A DNA stretch of 64,000 bases, taken from the NCBI GenBank assembly GCA_963920525.1, contig OY986438.1:193381462-193445461 (forward strand), written 5' to 3'. Position numbers and translations under genes: made by a program. Within the stretch, counting starts at the first letter, position 1, and each line of letters opens with the position of its first letter. Shown in pieces: positions 33,994 through 44,964 of the stretch. The notes beneath the pieces were generated by a model that saw only the letters and a program-made list of their open reading frames with translations, was not told the origin of the DNA and did not search any database. The DNA is from Dichetophora obliterata. Taxonomy: Eukaryota; Arthropoda; Insecta; Diptera; Sciomyzidae.

Positions 33994-35826
33994 TTGTGTA
34001 AAGTTACATATATTTTAATAACTTTTAAAATTATAAAAATGGCAAAAAGAAGTTATGCAATTTGTCGGACAACGGCACTTTGGAATGAATTCAAAGAAAG
34101 TCTTAGTAAGGATTTCGTTAGAGATGGTCATAACGAAAACATATCACTCAATCGATCGCAGTTAGTAATTCAAGATATATTGATTACACATAATATAGCA
34201 TGTACTTTGATCAGTTTGCCTGTACCAACAGCATTACCAGAGCATGATGACACAGATCTTTTTGATCCTTTAGAGGGACATTTTCTTTTTAATGAAATTT
34301 ATAGAAGTGCTAATAATGAACAGCGTGATGCTATTGATCGTATCATACGTGAAGTTCAGTATCACGATACAAGGTCAAATGTATTTTATTTGACAGCCCA
34401 TGCAGGTCACGGTAAAACTTTTACTCAAACTGCTATCGTTCATAAATTAAATTCTCTTAATCTAATATGTATTGCAACTGCGTTGAGCGGAATTGCTTCA
34501 ACATTGCTTATTGGAGGAAGGACTCTTCATAATACTTTTAAGTTGCCAATTAAAATTATGGAAAACACTGTACCCAATATCAAAGCAATTAGTAGCTATG
34601 CTAATTACATAAAGTCGGCGTCGTTGCTTTTAATTGATGAAGTTTCCATGTGTCCGCTTCAAGTAATGATATGCATAGATACTTTGTTGAAACATATATG
34701 TGTCAATCCAGAAAATAAAAATAAGCCTTTTGGAGGAAAAACCGTACTTATGTGTGGCGATTTACATCAAATATTACCAGTTGTTCCTCATGGAACGCAT
34801 GCAATATTAACTGAAAATTGTGTTACGAGTTGGAGCGAATTTCCCTCTTTTCATCATGTCACTTTGTCTTAAAATATGAGAGCACTTCCAGAAGAAATTC
34901 AATTCGTTGAATTTGAAAAAAATTTGATAAAAAAATTTATCACATTACGATAAATTTACTTGTGATAATGAAGCTGAGGCAAGCAATTATCCAGTGGAAT
35001 TTTTGAATTCATTGTCTGTTAGTGGCTTGCCACCACATAAGTTTGAACTTAAAGTAAATAGTATTGTTTTATTAATAAGGAATTTGAATACGAAAGAAGC
35101 ATTGGTAAACGGCACTAGAATGCGCGTAAAAGCATTACATAATAATGCTATCGATTGGGAAGTATTGACAGGAATCGCTCACGGCAAGCGAATTTTGATT
35201 CCTCGCATAAATTTAACTTTTTCTGGAACAATAATGCCATATGATTTCCAGAGGACGCAATTTCCAGTGATCAATGCATTCGCAATGACAATTAATAAAG
35301 CACAGGGACAAACTTTCAACAAAGTAGGAATTTTGTTACGACGACCTGTTTTTTCGCATGGTCAACTGTATGTTGTCACGAGTCGAGTTAGATCGTTTGA
35401 CAGACTGAGCTCTTATGTTTCTGATATTGATGGACAAGGACATTTGGCTAACGATAAAAGGGTGTTTACAAAAAATATAGTTTATACTGAAATTTTAAAT
35501 CATTAATTTATTTATTTAATATGGAATTATCTTTTATCTTGATTTATTTGTAATACTTTTATACTGTTTATTTACTTTTACTTACTTATTTACTTTACTT
35601 TTAATTTATTTATTTACTTTAAATAAATATTATATGTTGAAAAAATTTTTGTTATTGACGCATATATGCTTCCTTTTTTGTCCTTTACCACTATTTTCCT
35701 CATAGCGTCAAGGTAAGCATTAAGAATTTCCATGCAAACTAATAACAATTCATTATGTGAAAAACAACTTGAGTTTCGTTACCTTACAGAAATAGATGGC
35801 CGAATTTCGGCCACAGGCGATACTAG
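33994..35826 (+). mobile_element. Helitron 3' portion with PIF1 helicase and CTAG end
   Basis: After the helicase gene a hairpin TGGCCGAATTTCGGCCA (35797-35813) is followed 13 bp later by ACTAG and then T. Hairpin plus CTRR followed by T is the canonical Helitron 3' terminus. The helicase lies on the same strand upstream. No Rep (HUH) domain and no TC 5' terminus were found, so the 5' part is missing. It is inserted near the end of the second hAT's transposase gene. Confidence 0.8.
34039..35506 (+). pseudogene. PIF1-like helicase domain of a Helitron, broken
   Basis: The first part (to 34872) shows the Walker A loop TAHAGHGKTF, Walker B LLIDEVSM and the PIF1 motif MCGDLHQILPVV. It then meets an in-frame TAA at 34870-34872, after which NMRALPEE continues in the same frame. 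The second part (from about 34950) reads ASNYPVEFLNSL, SGLPPHKFELK, then INKAQGQTFNKVG and SHGQLYVVTSRV, the last PIF1 motifs. A segment normally lying between the two parts is missing, so an internal deletion is likely near 34945. The leader before the Walker loop (ALWNEFKESLS) is typical of Helitron RepHel just ahead of the helicase core. A full RepHel protein exceeds 1,000 residues; only about the last third remains. The helicase would have unwound DNA during rolling-circle transposition in the nucleus. Confidence 0.88.
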
Positions 35827-35913
35827 TAAGAAATAATGGTTGCTTTTATAAATCAAGACTAGGTATATCTTTACATGGTTTAAACGCAATAAGGTACAAA
35901 AAATTATATCAAT

Positions 35914-36789
35914 TTAAATTATTCCAAAATGTTTTTTTCTGTCCTTGCGAAAAACAAACTCTTTCACCACCTCCATCGAATTCAATTCATCGGTTTTATC
36001 TTTGTGAATGTGTATAAGTGCCGCATGAGTGAGTCGTTTCTGTGTCAAAGTTGCTCGAAGATACGTTTTAAGTCGTTTTAGTGCACTAAAAGAACGCTCA
36101 GATGAAGCTGCTGATGCAGGCACAGTCAAAAGCAAAGCAATAAGTTTTTCAACTTCATTTAATATTTTTTTTACAGTATCTAAATTTTTCGCAAATTGGG
36201 ATACAATGCCACTTCAATTTCAAGGTGTTTGGCCAGGCAATTGCTTCAGCAATTTCATCTGCAAAAAAGTCATCAGATCTAGTTTTGTTTTAGATTTTGT
36301 TCAGAAGGCACTTTTCCGTTGAGTAAGGCTTCGATTACAATATTTTCCAACGATTCCAGAGTGTCAAGATCTGTTTAAATGTACAATAAATTTACAAAGT
36401 TCCAGTTTACACTAGCTTCACTCAACCGACTCACCGAATGTTAAATCAAAGTGAGTCAGTTGAGTGAAGCTGGTGTAAACTTGCAAAAATAAAAAAAAAG
36501 TAAAATATCAACCTGTTTGATCGAATCTAGCCGTTATCTCATTTGAGGGAAGATCTAACATTTCGAAATAATCTTTTCATAGCCGATCATATAATGGCAA
36601 CTGTACTGAAGGAACCGGATTTGATGTTTCTTCAAAGCGTCGAGGTGGATTTTCATCAGCTAATTCACAGTAGGGGCTTTCGCATGGTCCAAAACATTGG
36701 ACCAACATGGCAGATTGTACAACATGTACTGCCATGCGTAAGCTAAAACGATAGTCGAAATTTTTGGTTTTTTTCTGCCGATTGTACAA
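35914..36789 (-). pseudogene. ZMYM1-like hAT transposase C-terminal remnant with intron
   Basis: Minus strand, read from the high coordinate. The first exon part reads SPYCELADENPPRRFEETSN, then YDRL, a stop, then KDYFEMLDLPSNEITARFDQ. An intron follows at 36512-36371 (donor GTTGAT, acceptor TTTAAACAG), and frame is kept across it. The next exon reads LESLENIVIEALLNGKVPSE, then after shifts DTVKKILNEVEKLIALLL, then the dimerisation motif ASSERSFSALKRLKTYLR and LTHAALIHIHKDK. Stops and at least one frameshift make it inactive. The N-terminal zinc finger and catalytic parts are absent or unrecognisable. It is the transposase of the enclosing 5-kb hAT element. Confidence 0.85.
36402..36484. repeat. 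Foldback insertion inside the transposase intron
   Basis: Left arm GTTTACACTAGCTTCACTCA, right arm TGAGTGAAGCTGGTGTAAAC, with GACTCAC/GTGAGTC at the inner ends. The whole 83-bp palindrome fits within the 142-bp intron. Confidence 0.75.
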
Positions 36790-37302
36790 TATTGTACAAT
36801 TATGTAAAATTACTGCTCAATTGTTAGGGCATCTTAAAGTTGCTTAGCTATTAGCCGGATGTGTTCTGCTTGAGAGCTTGCAATTAATGATGTTGCTTTA
36901 CAAGTTGGATCGTTCGAACGCTCAATCAAATGGTCCCATTAGTTTTCCATCTAACTTATCGTTCATGTCAAATTTTTTCTTACCAGAGTTGCAAAATTAA
37001 CAAGCATTAAGCTACATACTTAAGGGTGCTTTTAAACTGAAGTGTTGGGTTTGCAGTAGAAACTCTACATTTTGTTCTATCTTTTTGCAAACACAGAGAA
37101 AGAAAATGGTTATCCGCAAGCATGCTTATGAAGAAGAGAGAAAGAAGAGGAAAATATATAATACAAAGATATGATCGTTGTAAAAAAAACTGATATTTTG
37201 AATAACTTTTGAAGTTTTCCTTTTAAATTGTTTATCTATCTAAAAAAGTAGGGGGGGGCAACTGCCCCCCTTCCCCCCGCTTCCGACGCCAATGACACAA
37301 TA

Positions 37303-38503
37303 CAACAACAACAACAAGAACAAGCACAACACATAATTTTGACATAAATAATAGCACAATAATGTGCAAATATTTACTCATTTTTGTAAATTAAATACTC
37401 ATCTGATTGTCGCAGCTCTTTGAGAGATTTATTTAAATATAATTCAAATTATTTAAACCAAGTAAAGTGGTGGCCGCAGCCTGTGCGAATAATCGCCCAC
37501 GTTACAATCGCCTAAACCCAAAAATGAACAATCACCCAAAAACAGTTCGGCGTTTGTTCAAAATGTACAATAGCCCAAAAAAGCGATAAACAATCGCCCA
37601 AAACTGCGAACTTTCGCCCAAATCGTGAATGAATAATCGCAAAAAAAAATTTGGGCGTTTGTTCATTATGAGCAATCGCCCAAAAAAAAAAAAAAACAAA
37701 ACGAACAATCGCCCAAACCCGAAATGAACAATTGCCCAAAAATTTTAACGGCACAGCCAGGTTTATACAAATAGTGCAGAATCCAAAAAGTGGTTGATCT
37801 ACAACGATTGTGATAGAGTGATAACACTGGCTGTCACAAGACCGTAGAGCGACGTAAGTTCAAAATGAAATTTAACTTTTTATTTGCTATACGTTTATCT
37901 TAAGGTTGCGAGATACTGTTTTTATCTACACTGTTCTAAGCTTCGTTATGTGGTGCATAACCAGATACACACAAAGCCCATAAAACAGAAATTTACGTGA
38001 CACCTGCTACGGCCACCTTGCGTTGCGTTACGCGTACATAATTGGACCATTATGTTGGTGGGGAAAATTTCTCTTTGCCTTATTAAGGGTTAAAGCAATA
38101 CATTTTCAGTTATCATAATAATTATCAGATATAATTAATTGCCATTGTAATTTTTACTATGTTTTCAGTCCATTTTTTTACCGAATTTCTTATCATGGTT
38201 TTATTTTTTCAGTATAAACAGATTAAATCAAGCAGGTCTTTCATTACTTTTTACTACACTTTTGTTGTTATTATGTGTTAATCCTAGTAAAAATAAGCTT
38301 ACAGAAATAACAATCTTACAGCTTTTGTGGTCTAAGTAATCAAGTAACACCGATATCTTTGAAGTTACAAAATGATTAGAATTTTCTAGCAATTCTTTGA
38401 AATGTCTTCACCTTTCTACTAAATGATTTATTGCTCGGTTTTATAAGGAAAATGTGCTGTTTTAAAGAGCTCTTAACGCCATTAAATTAACTTTGAAACT
38501 TAC
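37303..38503. other. Minisatellite, then non-coding stretch
   Basis: A CAATCGCCCAAA minisatellite occupies 37485-37745 (listed separately). The rest shows nothing recognisable, though it should contain the start of the intron downstream of the 38504..38618 exon. Confidence 0.4.
37485..37745. repeat. Minisatellite of AACAATCGCCCAAA-type units
   Basis: About a dozen degenerate units reading GAACAATCGCCCAAAA or variants (AATAGCCCAAAA, TTTGGGCGTTTGTTCA in inverse). Spacing is irregular because of variable A-runs. Confidence 0.75.
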
Positions 38504-38618
38504 CAAATTCGAGGAAAAAATGGCTGGTTGATGGTAATCACCATTATAACCACTTCTGATGCCAATTACACTAATGCCATCATTTGTTGTCGTTGTCGTT
38601 GCTGTTTTCGACGAAAAT
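38504..38618 (-). CDS. Host-gene internal exon (115 bp)
   Basis: On the minus strand the acceptor TTTATTTTGCAG is followed by 115 bp and then the consensus donor GTAAGT (38503-38498). Only one frame is open: one leading base, then FSSKTATTTTTNDGISVIG and SGYNGDYHQPAIFSSNL. It ends at a complete codon. The single leading base joins the 2-base overhang of the exon at 53580..53900 to make an Arg codon, so phases match. The DNA here is unique and not part of any repeat. I do not recognise the protein. It lies in the same strand and order as the upstream exon, and the roughly 15-kb gap between them is filled with mobile elements. Confidence 0.65.
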
Positions 38619-40195
38619 CTGCAAAATAAAGCAACAAAAAAAAGATTGTTATTGAGGAAAATACTGTTGTAGAAAAAGTTTTATAAAGTAAAATGCTTTA
38701 GGAATCTTTTCAAAACAATTTTAAACAATGAAATGTTATTGATTGCCATAAAACTTGAATTCAAGCTTTTATACACTAAATTGTTTTTTTTTTTATGACG
38801 TATAGACGCACACTTTACAATTGACTTTATATTACAAATTCATCTACGCTATTTTGTTATATTTTCAAATAAATTCTGTTTGTTATAAACACATTTTAAT
38901 ATTTGTTCTAAATCGAAGGGTTATAAAAATAAAATTATTATATTCTGTGTTTAAAGAATATCTTCCTTTTTAGGTCTTTGTTTCCGAATTTCTAGGGTGG
39001 TCTAACCCCTTAATTGAAACTTATTTGGTTTGTTGTTAAAGTCATAAAGAGCTAATGCGTGTTGTTACTCGTATATATGAAATTTTTATGGCTTTATGAT
39101 GGCTCATAAATAACGGTTCAAACATAACTACTGGTTTTACTATTAAATGTTTTCGCTCAACAAAAATAAACAAATAGGATAGCTAAGCAAACTTTAGGAA
39201 AGAATTTAAAATATATTAGTAATGGAAAGTCATAAAATAACGCATTCAAAAAGGAAATGATGAGGCAAGGAAAGTGTTAAGAAAAGAAAAAACAACCATT
39301 TTATTAGGTAGCAAAAAGAACTTGAAACTTCCGGGAAAACGGGATTCAGCTGAGATAAAGTATTTAAAGTGTGCAAAAAGAAAAGTAATAACAATATTAT
39401 GCAAATATATATGTAAGTAACCAAAGAACCTTGAGGGAAAATCCTGAAAAGTAAACTGAATCTTGAATGTAAATTAAATTTTTGCGCTTGCTTCTTTTTC
39501 ATTTTGCAGCAAGTAAGAAGTAAGACTTTCTGGAAATTTGTTGAATTAGAAAACCGCCAAAATTAAATTTGCCAGTCATTAGAATATATTGTTCGAAGCC
39601 TTCATTTGGTAGAAAGGTAAACTGCAACACGTCGAAATGAAGAAAAAGAAATAAGAAAAAACCCAGGAGTGATTTAAAAAGAACACATAAAATACCTAGC
39701 AAGAAGAATCATTTGATATTAAGTGGAATGTCCTGTGATGTTAAGTGTAAAAGGACCGAGAAAATTCTTGGAATTCCTTAGAGATAAAAGCAGTAAAATA
39801 AAGAAAAATATTGCTTTGAAAGATAAATATAAAAACCAAATGCAACAGTTTGCTCAAGAAAAAACAAAACAACCAAACTTCTAGACATGCGTGACGAAGA
39901 CAAATGAGTTTTGTGATTGATACAATTTTGTTTTGGAAACACGAGTACAAGAACTATTAAGGAAGAAAAATCGAAAACATTTAGGAAAAGCAGTTAAAAG
40001 AAGATATGATTTTATGCTATTATATGGCCACACAGTTGATTACAAGATATTTGTACAACAAAATTTGTATTTTATTTTAAGGCTATAAGAAAAATAAGTA
40101 AACTAAAGTAACAAGAACAACAACGTTAAGATCAAGGAAAATAAATAAGAAAGCTGACGAAAACCAGATTAAGTGACAAAGATAAAGAGAGAAGT
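38619..40195. other. Intronic, non-coding
   Basis: Presumed intron of the minus-strand host gene. AT-rich, with no transposon ends or exons recognised. Confidence 0.5.
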
Positions 40196-41385
40196 CATTA
40201 GATTAAATTTTGTGGAATTTGAGAAGATTTTATCATTTCCATAAACCCACTTTGTATGGGAGGTGGGCGTGGTTGTTATCGATTTTGACAAATTTTATAC
40301 TCAGAGTGCATATTTAAATTTTAAGCTTATTTTAAATCATGACATGAATTTTTGTGCAATTTAAGAGGATTTTACTATTTTCATAAACCCACTTTGTAAG
40401 GGAGGTGGGCGTGGTTGTTACCGATTTTGACAAATTTCATAATCAGAGTGCATTTTTAAATTTTAAGCTTATTTTAAATCATGACATGAATTTTTGTGCA
40501 ATTTAAGAGGATTTTACTATTTTCATAAACCCACTTTGTAAGGGAGGTGGGCGTGGTTGTTACCGATTTTGACAAATTTCATAATCAGAGTGCATATTTA
40601 AATTTTAAGCTTATTTTAAATCATGACATGAATTTTTGTGCAATTTAAGAGGATTTTACTATTTTCATAAACCCACTTTGTAAGGGAGGTGGGCGTGGTT
40701 GTTACCGATTTTGACAAATTTCATAATCAGAGTGCATTTTTAAATTTTAAGCTTATTTTAAGTTATGCCATTAATTTTTGTGCAATTTAACGAGATTTTA
40801 TCATTTCCATAAACCCACTTTATATGAAAGGTGGTTGTTATCGAACTTGACAAATTTCATACTCAGAGTGCATATTTAAATTTTAAGCTTATTTTAAGTT
40901 ATGCAATTAATTTTTGTGCAGTTTAAGGAGATTTTATCATTTCCATAAACCCACTTTGTATGGGAGGTTGGCGTGGTTGTTATCGATTTTGACAAATTTC
41001 ATACTCAGAATGCATATTTAAATTTTAAGTCTATTTACAGTCATGACATTAATTTTTGTGCAACTTAAGGAGATTTTACCATTTCCATAAAACCACTTTG
41101 CAAGGGAGTTGGGCGTGGTTGGTATCGATTTTGACAAATTTCATACTCAGAATGCATATTTAAAGTTTAAGCTTCTTTTAAGTCATGATATAAATTTTTG
41201 TGCAATTTAAGGATATTTTATCATTTTCATAAACCCACTTCGATTTTGCATATTTAAATTTTAAGCTTATTTTAAGTCATGAAATTAATTTTTGTGCAAT
41301 TTAAAGAGATTTTAGCATTTCCATAAACCCACTTTGTATGGGAGGTTGGCGTGGTTGTTATCGATTTTGACAAATTTCGCAAACA
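40196..41385. repeat. Satellite array, 142-bp unit, about eight copies
   Basis: The phrase GACATGAATTTTTGTGCAAT starts near 40341, 40483, 40625 and 40767, exactly 142 bp apart. Later units are at about 40903, 41045, 41187 and 41281, so one unit has lost 6 bp and one about 48 bp. Units carry AAACCCACTTTGTAAGGGAG, GGGCGTGGTTGTTA and TTTTGACAAATTTCATA. Family resemblance to the degenerate array at 14880..15930 is clear. Confidence 0.95.
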
Positions 41386-41689
41386 CAAAAAATTTTTAAA
41401 AACACAAACTACATTTTTAGGCCATTTTAAAATTTTGGAAGCCTTTAAATCCTAACTCAATTTCGAGCGGACTGAATTTGTCAAGATTTGGATTTAGGAG
41501 GCCAAAATTTATGTCAGTTGCAAAAATTTAAAAAAGTTGTCGCTATTCTTGAAATGTTCCCCGCATGCTATAGGGAGATATTTTTCACCGGATCTCACAC
41601 CGCAGTGTATCTACTTATTTCTTTTTCCAACATGTATCAGTTCTAGCAGCTGGCAAGTTTGTACAATCGAGTACGGAAACATACTTATT
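41386..41689. other. Non-coding spacer
   Basis: Contains an isolated GCATGCTATAGGGAG motif (near 41568) shared with the foldback at 5811..6657. No gene. Confidence 0.4.
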
Positions 41690-42240
41690 ATACGAATGAT
41701 TTAAAAATTTATATCCGTTATTGAATTAAATGCACCTTGAATCTTCTGTTGCTACGAAGAATGATCTTCGACTAATAAGGGATATCATTCCTTAACATTC
41801 GTCAATTTCTCGTAGGAATAACTTAGTAATTTGTTTCATTACATTCGTAATATATACTAAAAAATTCATTCGCAGGTTGACCGTACGCATTCGTAAAAGG
41901 TACGAAGTTTTAGATGAGTTTAAAAAAATTTACAACTGAAATCGTTCAGACTGGTTTGTCAAACAATTACCGAATATAAGGAAATGTGTGATTGCAAGAT
42001 GGCCGTAGCCTACTCGAAGAGTACGTGGCCCATAAGCTAAAAACCTAGCTGAAAAAAGGTTTTTTTCGTATCTAGGCATAAGGATCATTCCTAAATGTAT
42101 TTGTACAATATGCATTTGTTTTTGTACTTATACGAATAAAATATTCAAAATGTGTACTAAATTACGTCCATTCTACGAATTCTATTCGTGGCTGAAAATT
42201 ACGAATAAAATTCGTATTTAAAATTTTTTAATTTAAGAAA
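41690..42240. repeat. Second copy of the ATTCGTA-rich element
   Basis: Many ACGAAT and ATTCGT motifs in both orientations, with CGTCCATTCTACGAATTCTA near 42168 and ATTCGCAGGTTGACCGTACG near 41870, both matching segments of 9045..9788. A degraded tRNA-like piece is at about 42000-42060 (GGCCGTAGCCTACTCGAAGA). Ends are not defined. Confidence 0.5.
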
Positions 42241-42890
42241 ACGTATTGGAAAGTATTTGTGAAAGAAACGGTGGCGACAAAAACCCTTAATATGTACACG
42301 GCCTTACATTTAAAAATGAATGGTTTAGCTTAGCTTTATTTATAAATTATCCTAAAAAAAGTATTTTGTGTATTCTCTTCAAAATATATTAAATACATAT
42401 CGTCATATGAAATCAAAATTGCCGTAGGTTACAAAAAAATTCAAAATCGTGTTTTTGATTGATTATGATGCACCTTATCAAAAGACACGTTTCGCAAAAT
42501 TTACACTTCTACAACTAAAATCGACGTTTTTACTTTATCAGAGCCCCAAGTTTGAGCGCAACTTACAATTTAGAAAGTTTTTTGCTTCTCTCTTAAAATT
42601 TTTTTAATTTAAACTTACGGCTTTATGGATTTAATATGAAGATATTTAAAAATTTTTCAATGCCTAGGGGGGGGGAAGAGCCCCTTCCACCCCATGCGGA
42701 TGCCCATGATACAATCTATGTACTGAGTGTTGCTGTTTAACGCAAGAGGGCATTGCCAGTTTAAAAAATTACTGAAATCGACAAGTTAGTAAACACAAAC
42801 TTTGAAACTTAAAGAAATAATGGAAACGGTAGGAATGCCATTGTTTATTTTTTATATCTTTAAATTTACTCGCCGATAGTAAAGACGTTA
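42241..42890. other. Non-coding stretch with a hAT-like terminus
   Basis: Around 42667-42710 a G-run is followed by CCCCATGCGGATGCCCATG, resembling the right end of G-run hAT elements such as 32243..37294. A left partner was not found. Otherwise nothing recognisable. Confidence 0.4.
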
Positions 42891-43282
42891 GGGGCGTCCA
42901 TTAATGAAGTGAGGCGGTTTAGGGGGGGCGGTGGGTTAAGCCGAATTTCACTCACTCTCACGTTGGGTTCTCACAAAGATGACGTAATTTTTTATCCTCA
43001 AGAAACAGTGTAGAATTATGAGATAACTGGTTATATTAAGTAAAACGTGTTTCTCTACTAAAATATGACTAAATTTTACACAGCAATATTTATATTTATA
43101 TTTAATATTTATATTAATAAATCCATAATCCATAAATCCATAATCCATAAATCGCATTTTGAACAATCTCAAGTGAGATTAGAGGGGGGAGGGGGTCAAG
43201 CTAGATCTCACCATATCTCACTAGGGGGGAGGAGGGCTCAAAAAATCGCAAAAATCACCTCAAGTAATTAATGGATGCCCCC
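42891..43282. mobile_element. 392-bp MITE, TTA target duplication (PIF/Harbinger-type)
   Basis: Left end GGGGCGTCCATTAATGAAGT; right end is the complement of GGGGGCATCCATTAATTACT, with GTGAGG/TTGAGG continuing. TTA flanks both sides (42888-42890 and 43283-43285). G-runs lie inside both ends. A 3-bp TWA-type duplication suggests PIF/Harbinger. Non-coding. Confidence 0.7.
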
Positions 43283-43285
43283 TTA

Positions 43286-43610
43286 GCAAAATTAGTCCTT
43301 TATTGGCAAAGAGTGGTTTTGACTCTATACCGATCATTCTAACTGGAGATTTCAACTTAGATATATCAGAACCGGAAAATGAATAGTTTTTACGTTTTAT
43401 GAATTTAAATTACAACTTGAACCTCTTATCTGAAATATCTTCAACAACATTGGTAATTTCCTGTATCGACAAGGTATTTGTAAGATATATTGACAATATA
43501 AGCTGTCACAAATATATTTTTTACTTTTCCTATCATAAGCCAATTTTAATAAAAATTTTCAAAAATGTTAATTATGTAAATTTCTTCTTGTACTGTATAA
43601 AAAGCCTTTA
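43286..43610 (+). pseudogene. LINE endonuclease fragment
   Basis: The plus strand reads FDSIPIILTGDFNLDISEPE, a stop, then FLRFMNLNYNLNLLSEISST, then SCIDKVFVR and FYFSYHKPILIKI. TGDFNLDI and the (S)xID...F followed by SxHxPI pattern belong to the apurinic-endonuclease domain of non-LTR retrotransposons (Jockey-like). A TAG interrupts it near 43383. Only the second half of the domain is present. The 392-bp MITE lies immediately upstream. It is on the opposite strand to the reverse-transcriptase fragment at 48.2-49.7 kb, so the two are separate insertions or rearranged. Confidence 0.7.
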
Positions 43611-43690
43611 GTACTTAAATTTGTATGTAATAAATTGTACTATTTTTTGACTTATGAAATTATATTGTTCGTCTAATGTAATTATGAATA

Positions 43691-44091
43691 GTGGTATTCA
43701 ATGAACGAATGGCGATGTAAACAGCGTATGTTCGGTAAGTTTACAGCAGCGTAATTTGCAATAACCAATTTGTAAGGGATTAAACATACGCCGCTTACGA
43801 CATAAAAATAAGGTGTATACAGTACGTATAATGCGTATTATGCGACTGTGGTTAAATTTTGTTTTTTACATGCAGTGTTTCAATTAAAATTCATAAATTA
43901 AAAAATTAAAAATGCACTTACCATTAATCTAAAATTTCTGAAAAGTGTAAAATAATTTCGAGATAGCAATTTTTTTTTAATATAATTACGCAATTTACTC
44001 GGTTTTTATTCAGCGTGGGTTCGTGGATGCGCTTAGCTTAAACTTATAGCTGCACGCTTTCAGTATAAACACGTCGTTCATTGAATACCAT
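43691..44091. mobile_element. 401-bp MITE, ends TGGTATTCAATGAACGA
   Basis: Left GTGGTATTCAATGAACGA; right TCGTTCATTGAATACCAT. TA borders both sides (43689-43690 and 44092-44093). Interior is non-coding with CGTAT/ATACG motifs. It abuts the next MITE with only about 10 bp between. Confidence 0.7.
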
Positions 44092-44102
44092 TAATATATT
44101 AA

Positions 44103-44892
44103 CCCTATATCGCGCCGTGTTGCAGATCTGCAACATTTAGGTATTGCTCTAGAAAAATAACTCAAAGAGAAAAAATTAAGTCGAAATTCTTATAAATGAC
44201 TCATAAACATTCTAAACAACTCTAGCTTTTCAATTAGAGAGTAAATCAATCAACAGTTATTTTTTATTTTTAGTTGCAACAGAGTGATTTTGAATTTGGC
44301 AACAGTTTGGGTTTAGCAATATTTTTAATATATTTGTAAATGACTAAAACTGTTATAAAAAGTGTTAATAATTAAAATAAAAGTTTACGAGCTTTTTGGT
44401 GAGTTATCAAGGTATAATATACGTGTAAAAAAAACAGTAGCTTGTTTTCAACCATTTTTTTAAAGTACAAGGAGTTGTTATATTTTTTTGAAATTTTTAC
44501 GGGTTATTGTACATAAAAACTACTTTGATACATTTTTTTTAGCAATTTTCTGGCTTTCTGTTGTGAGTTGTTATATTTTTTTGAAATTTATACAGGAGAA
44601 AAATATAACAACTCCTTGTATCTCAAAAAAATGTTTGAAAACAAGCTGCTGTCTTTCCATTTTTACACGTATATTTTACCTTAAACTACACTTATCATGA
44701 ATTACTATATTAAAAGCAATGTTATATTCCCTGAAATATGTTAGTCTTTTAAACTGTAAAACATTTTTTTTGCAAATATTTGTATAAATAAAGTATTAAT
44801 TTTAAAACAAAAGTTGTTTTTCTTTATTTTTAAGACAGTTTGAGAGATTTTTAGGTAAAAAATTGAAATTGACGTTATTGCGCGATATAGGG
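44103..44892. mobile_element. piggyBac-like MITE, ends CCCTATATCGCGC
   Basis: Left CCCTATATCGCGC preceded by TTAA (44099-44102). The right end is the exact complement, followed by CTAA (44893-44896), one base from TTAA. Termini beginning CCCT next to TTAA are typical of piggyBac elements. Inside, a second inverted repeat (about 44411-44475 with 44597-44680, GTAGCTTGTTTTCAA) surrounds an AT-rich loop. No transposase. Confidence 0.7.
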
Positions 44893-44964
44893 CTAATATG
44901 CAATAAATTAAGAAATGTATTTATTTAATTAGTTATTTCATCAATCAGAGCAGTTTCTCTTATA

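Larger units (their letters stand above)
32243..37294 (-). mobile_element. Second hAT transposon, about 5.05 kb, with nested insertions
   Basis: Left end CAAGCGCGTCGGAAGC; right end is the complement of CATTGGCGTCGGAAGC. Both are followed inward by G-runs and GGCAGT. Flanking 8-bp direct repeat ACACAATA is perfect (32235-32242 and 37295-37302). The transposase remnant is on the minus strand (35914..36789). Inserted into it are a GTCTCCACG-ended MITE, a 323-bp MITE, and a Helitron fragment with helicase. The G-run TIR style and the SSERSFSALKR motif place it with ZMYM1-like hAT elements. Confidence 0.9.
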
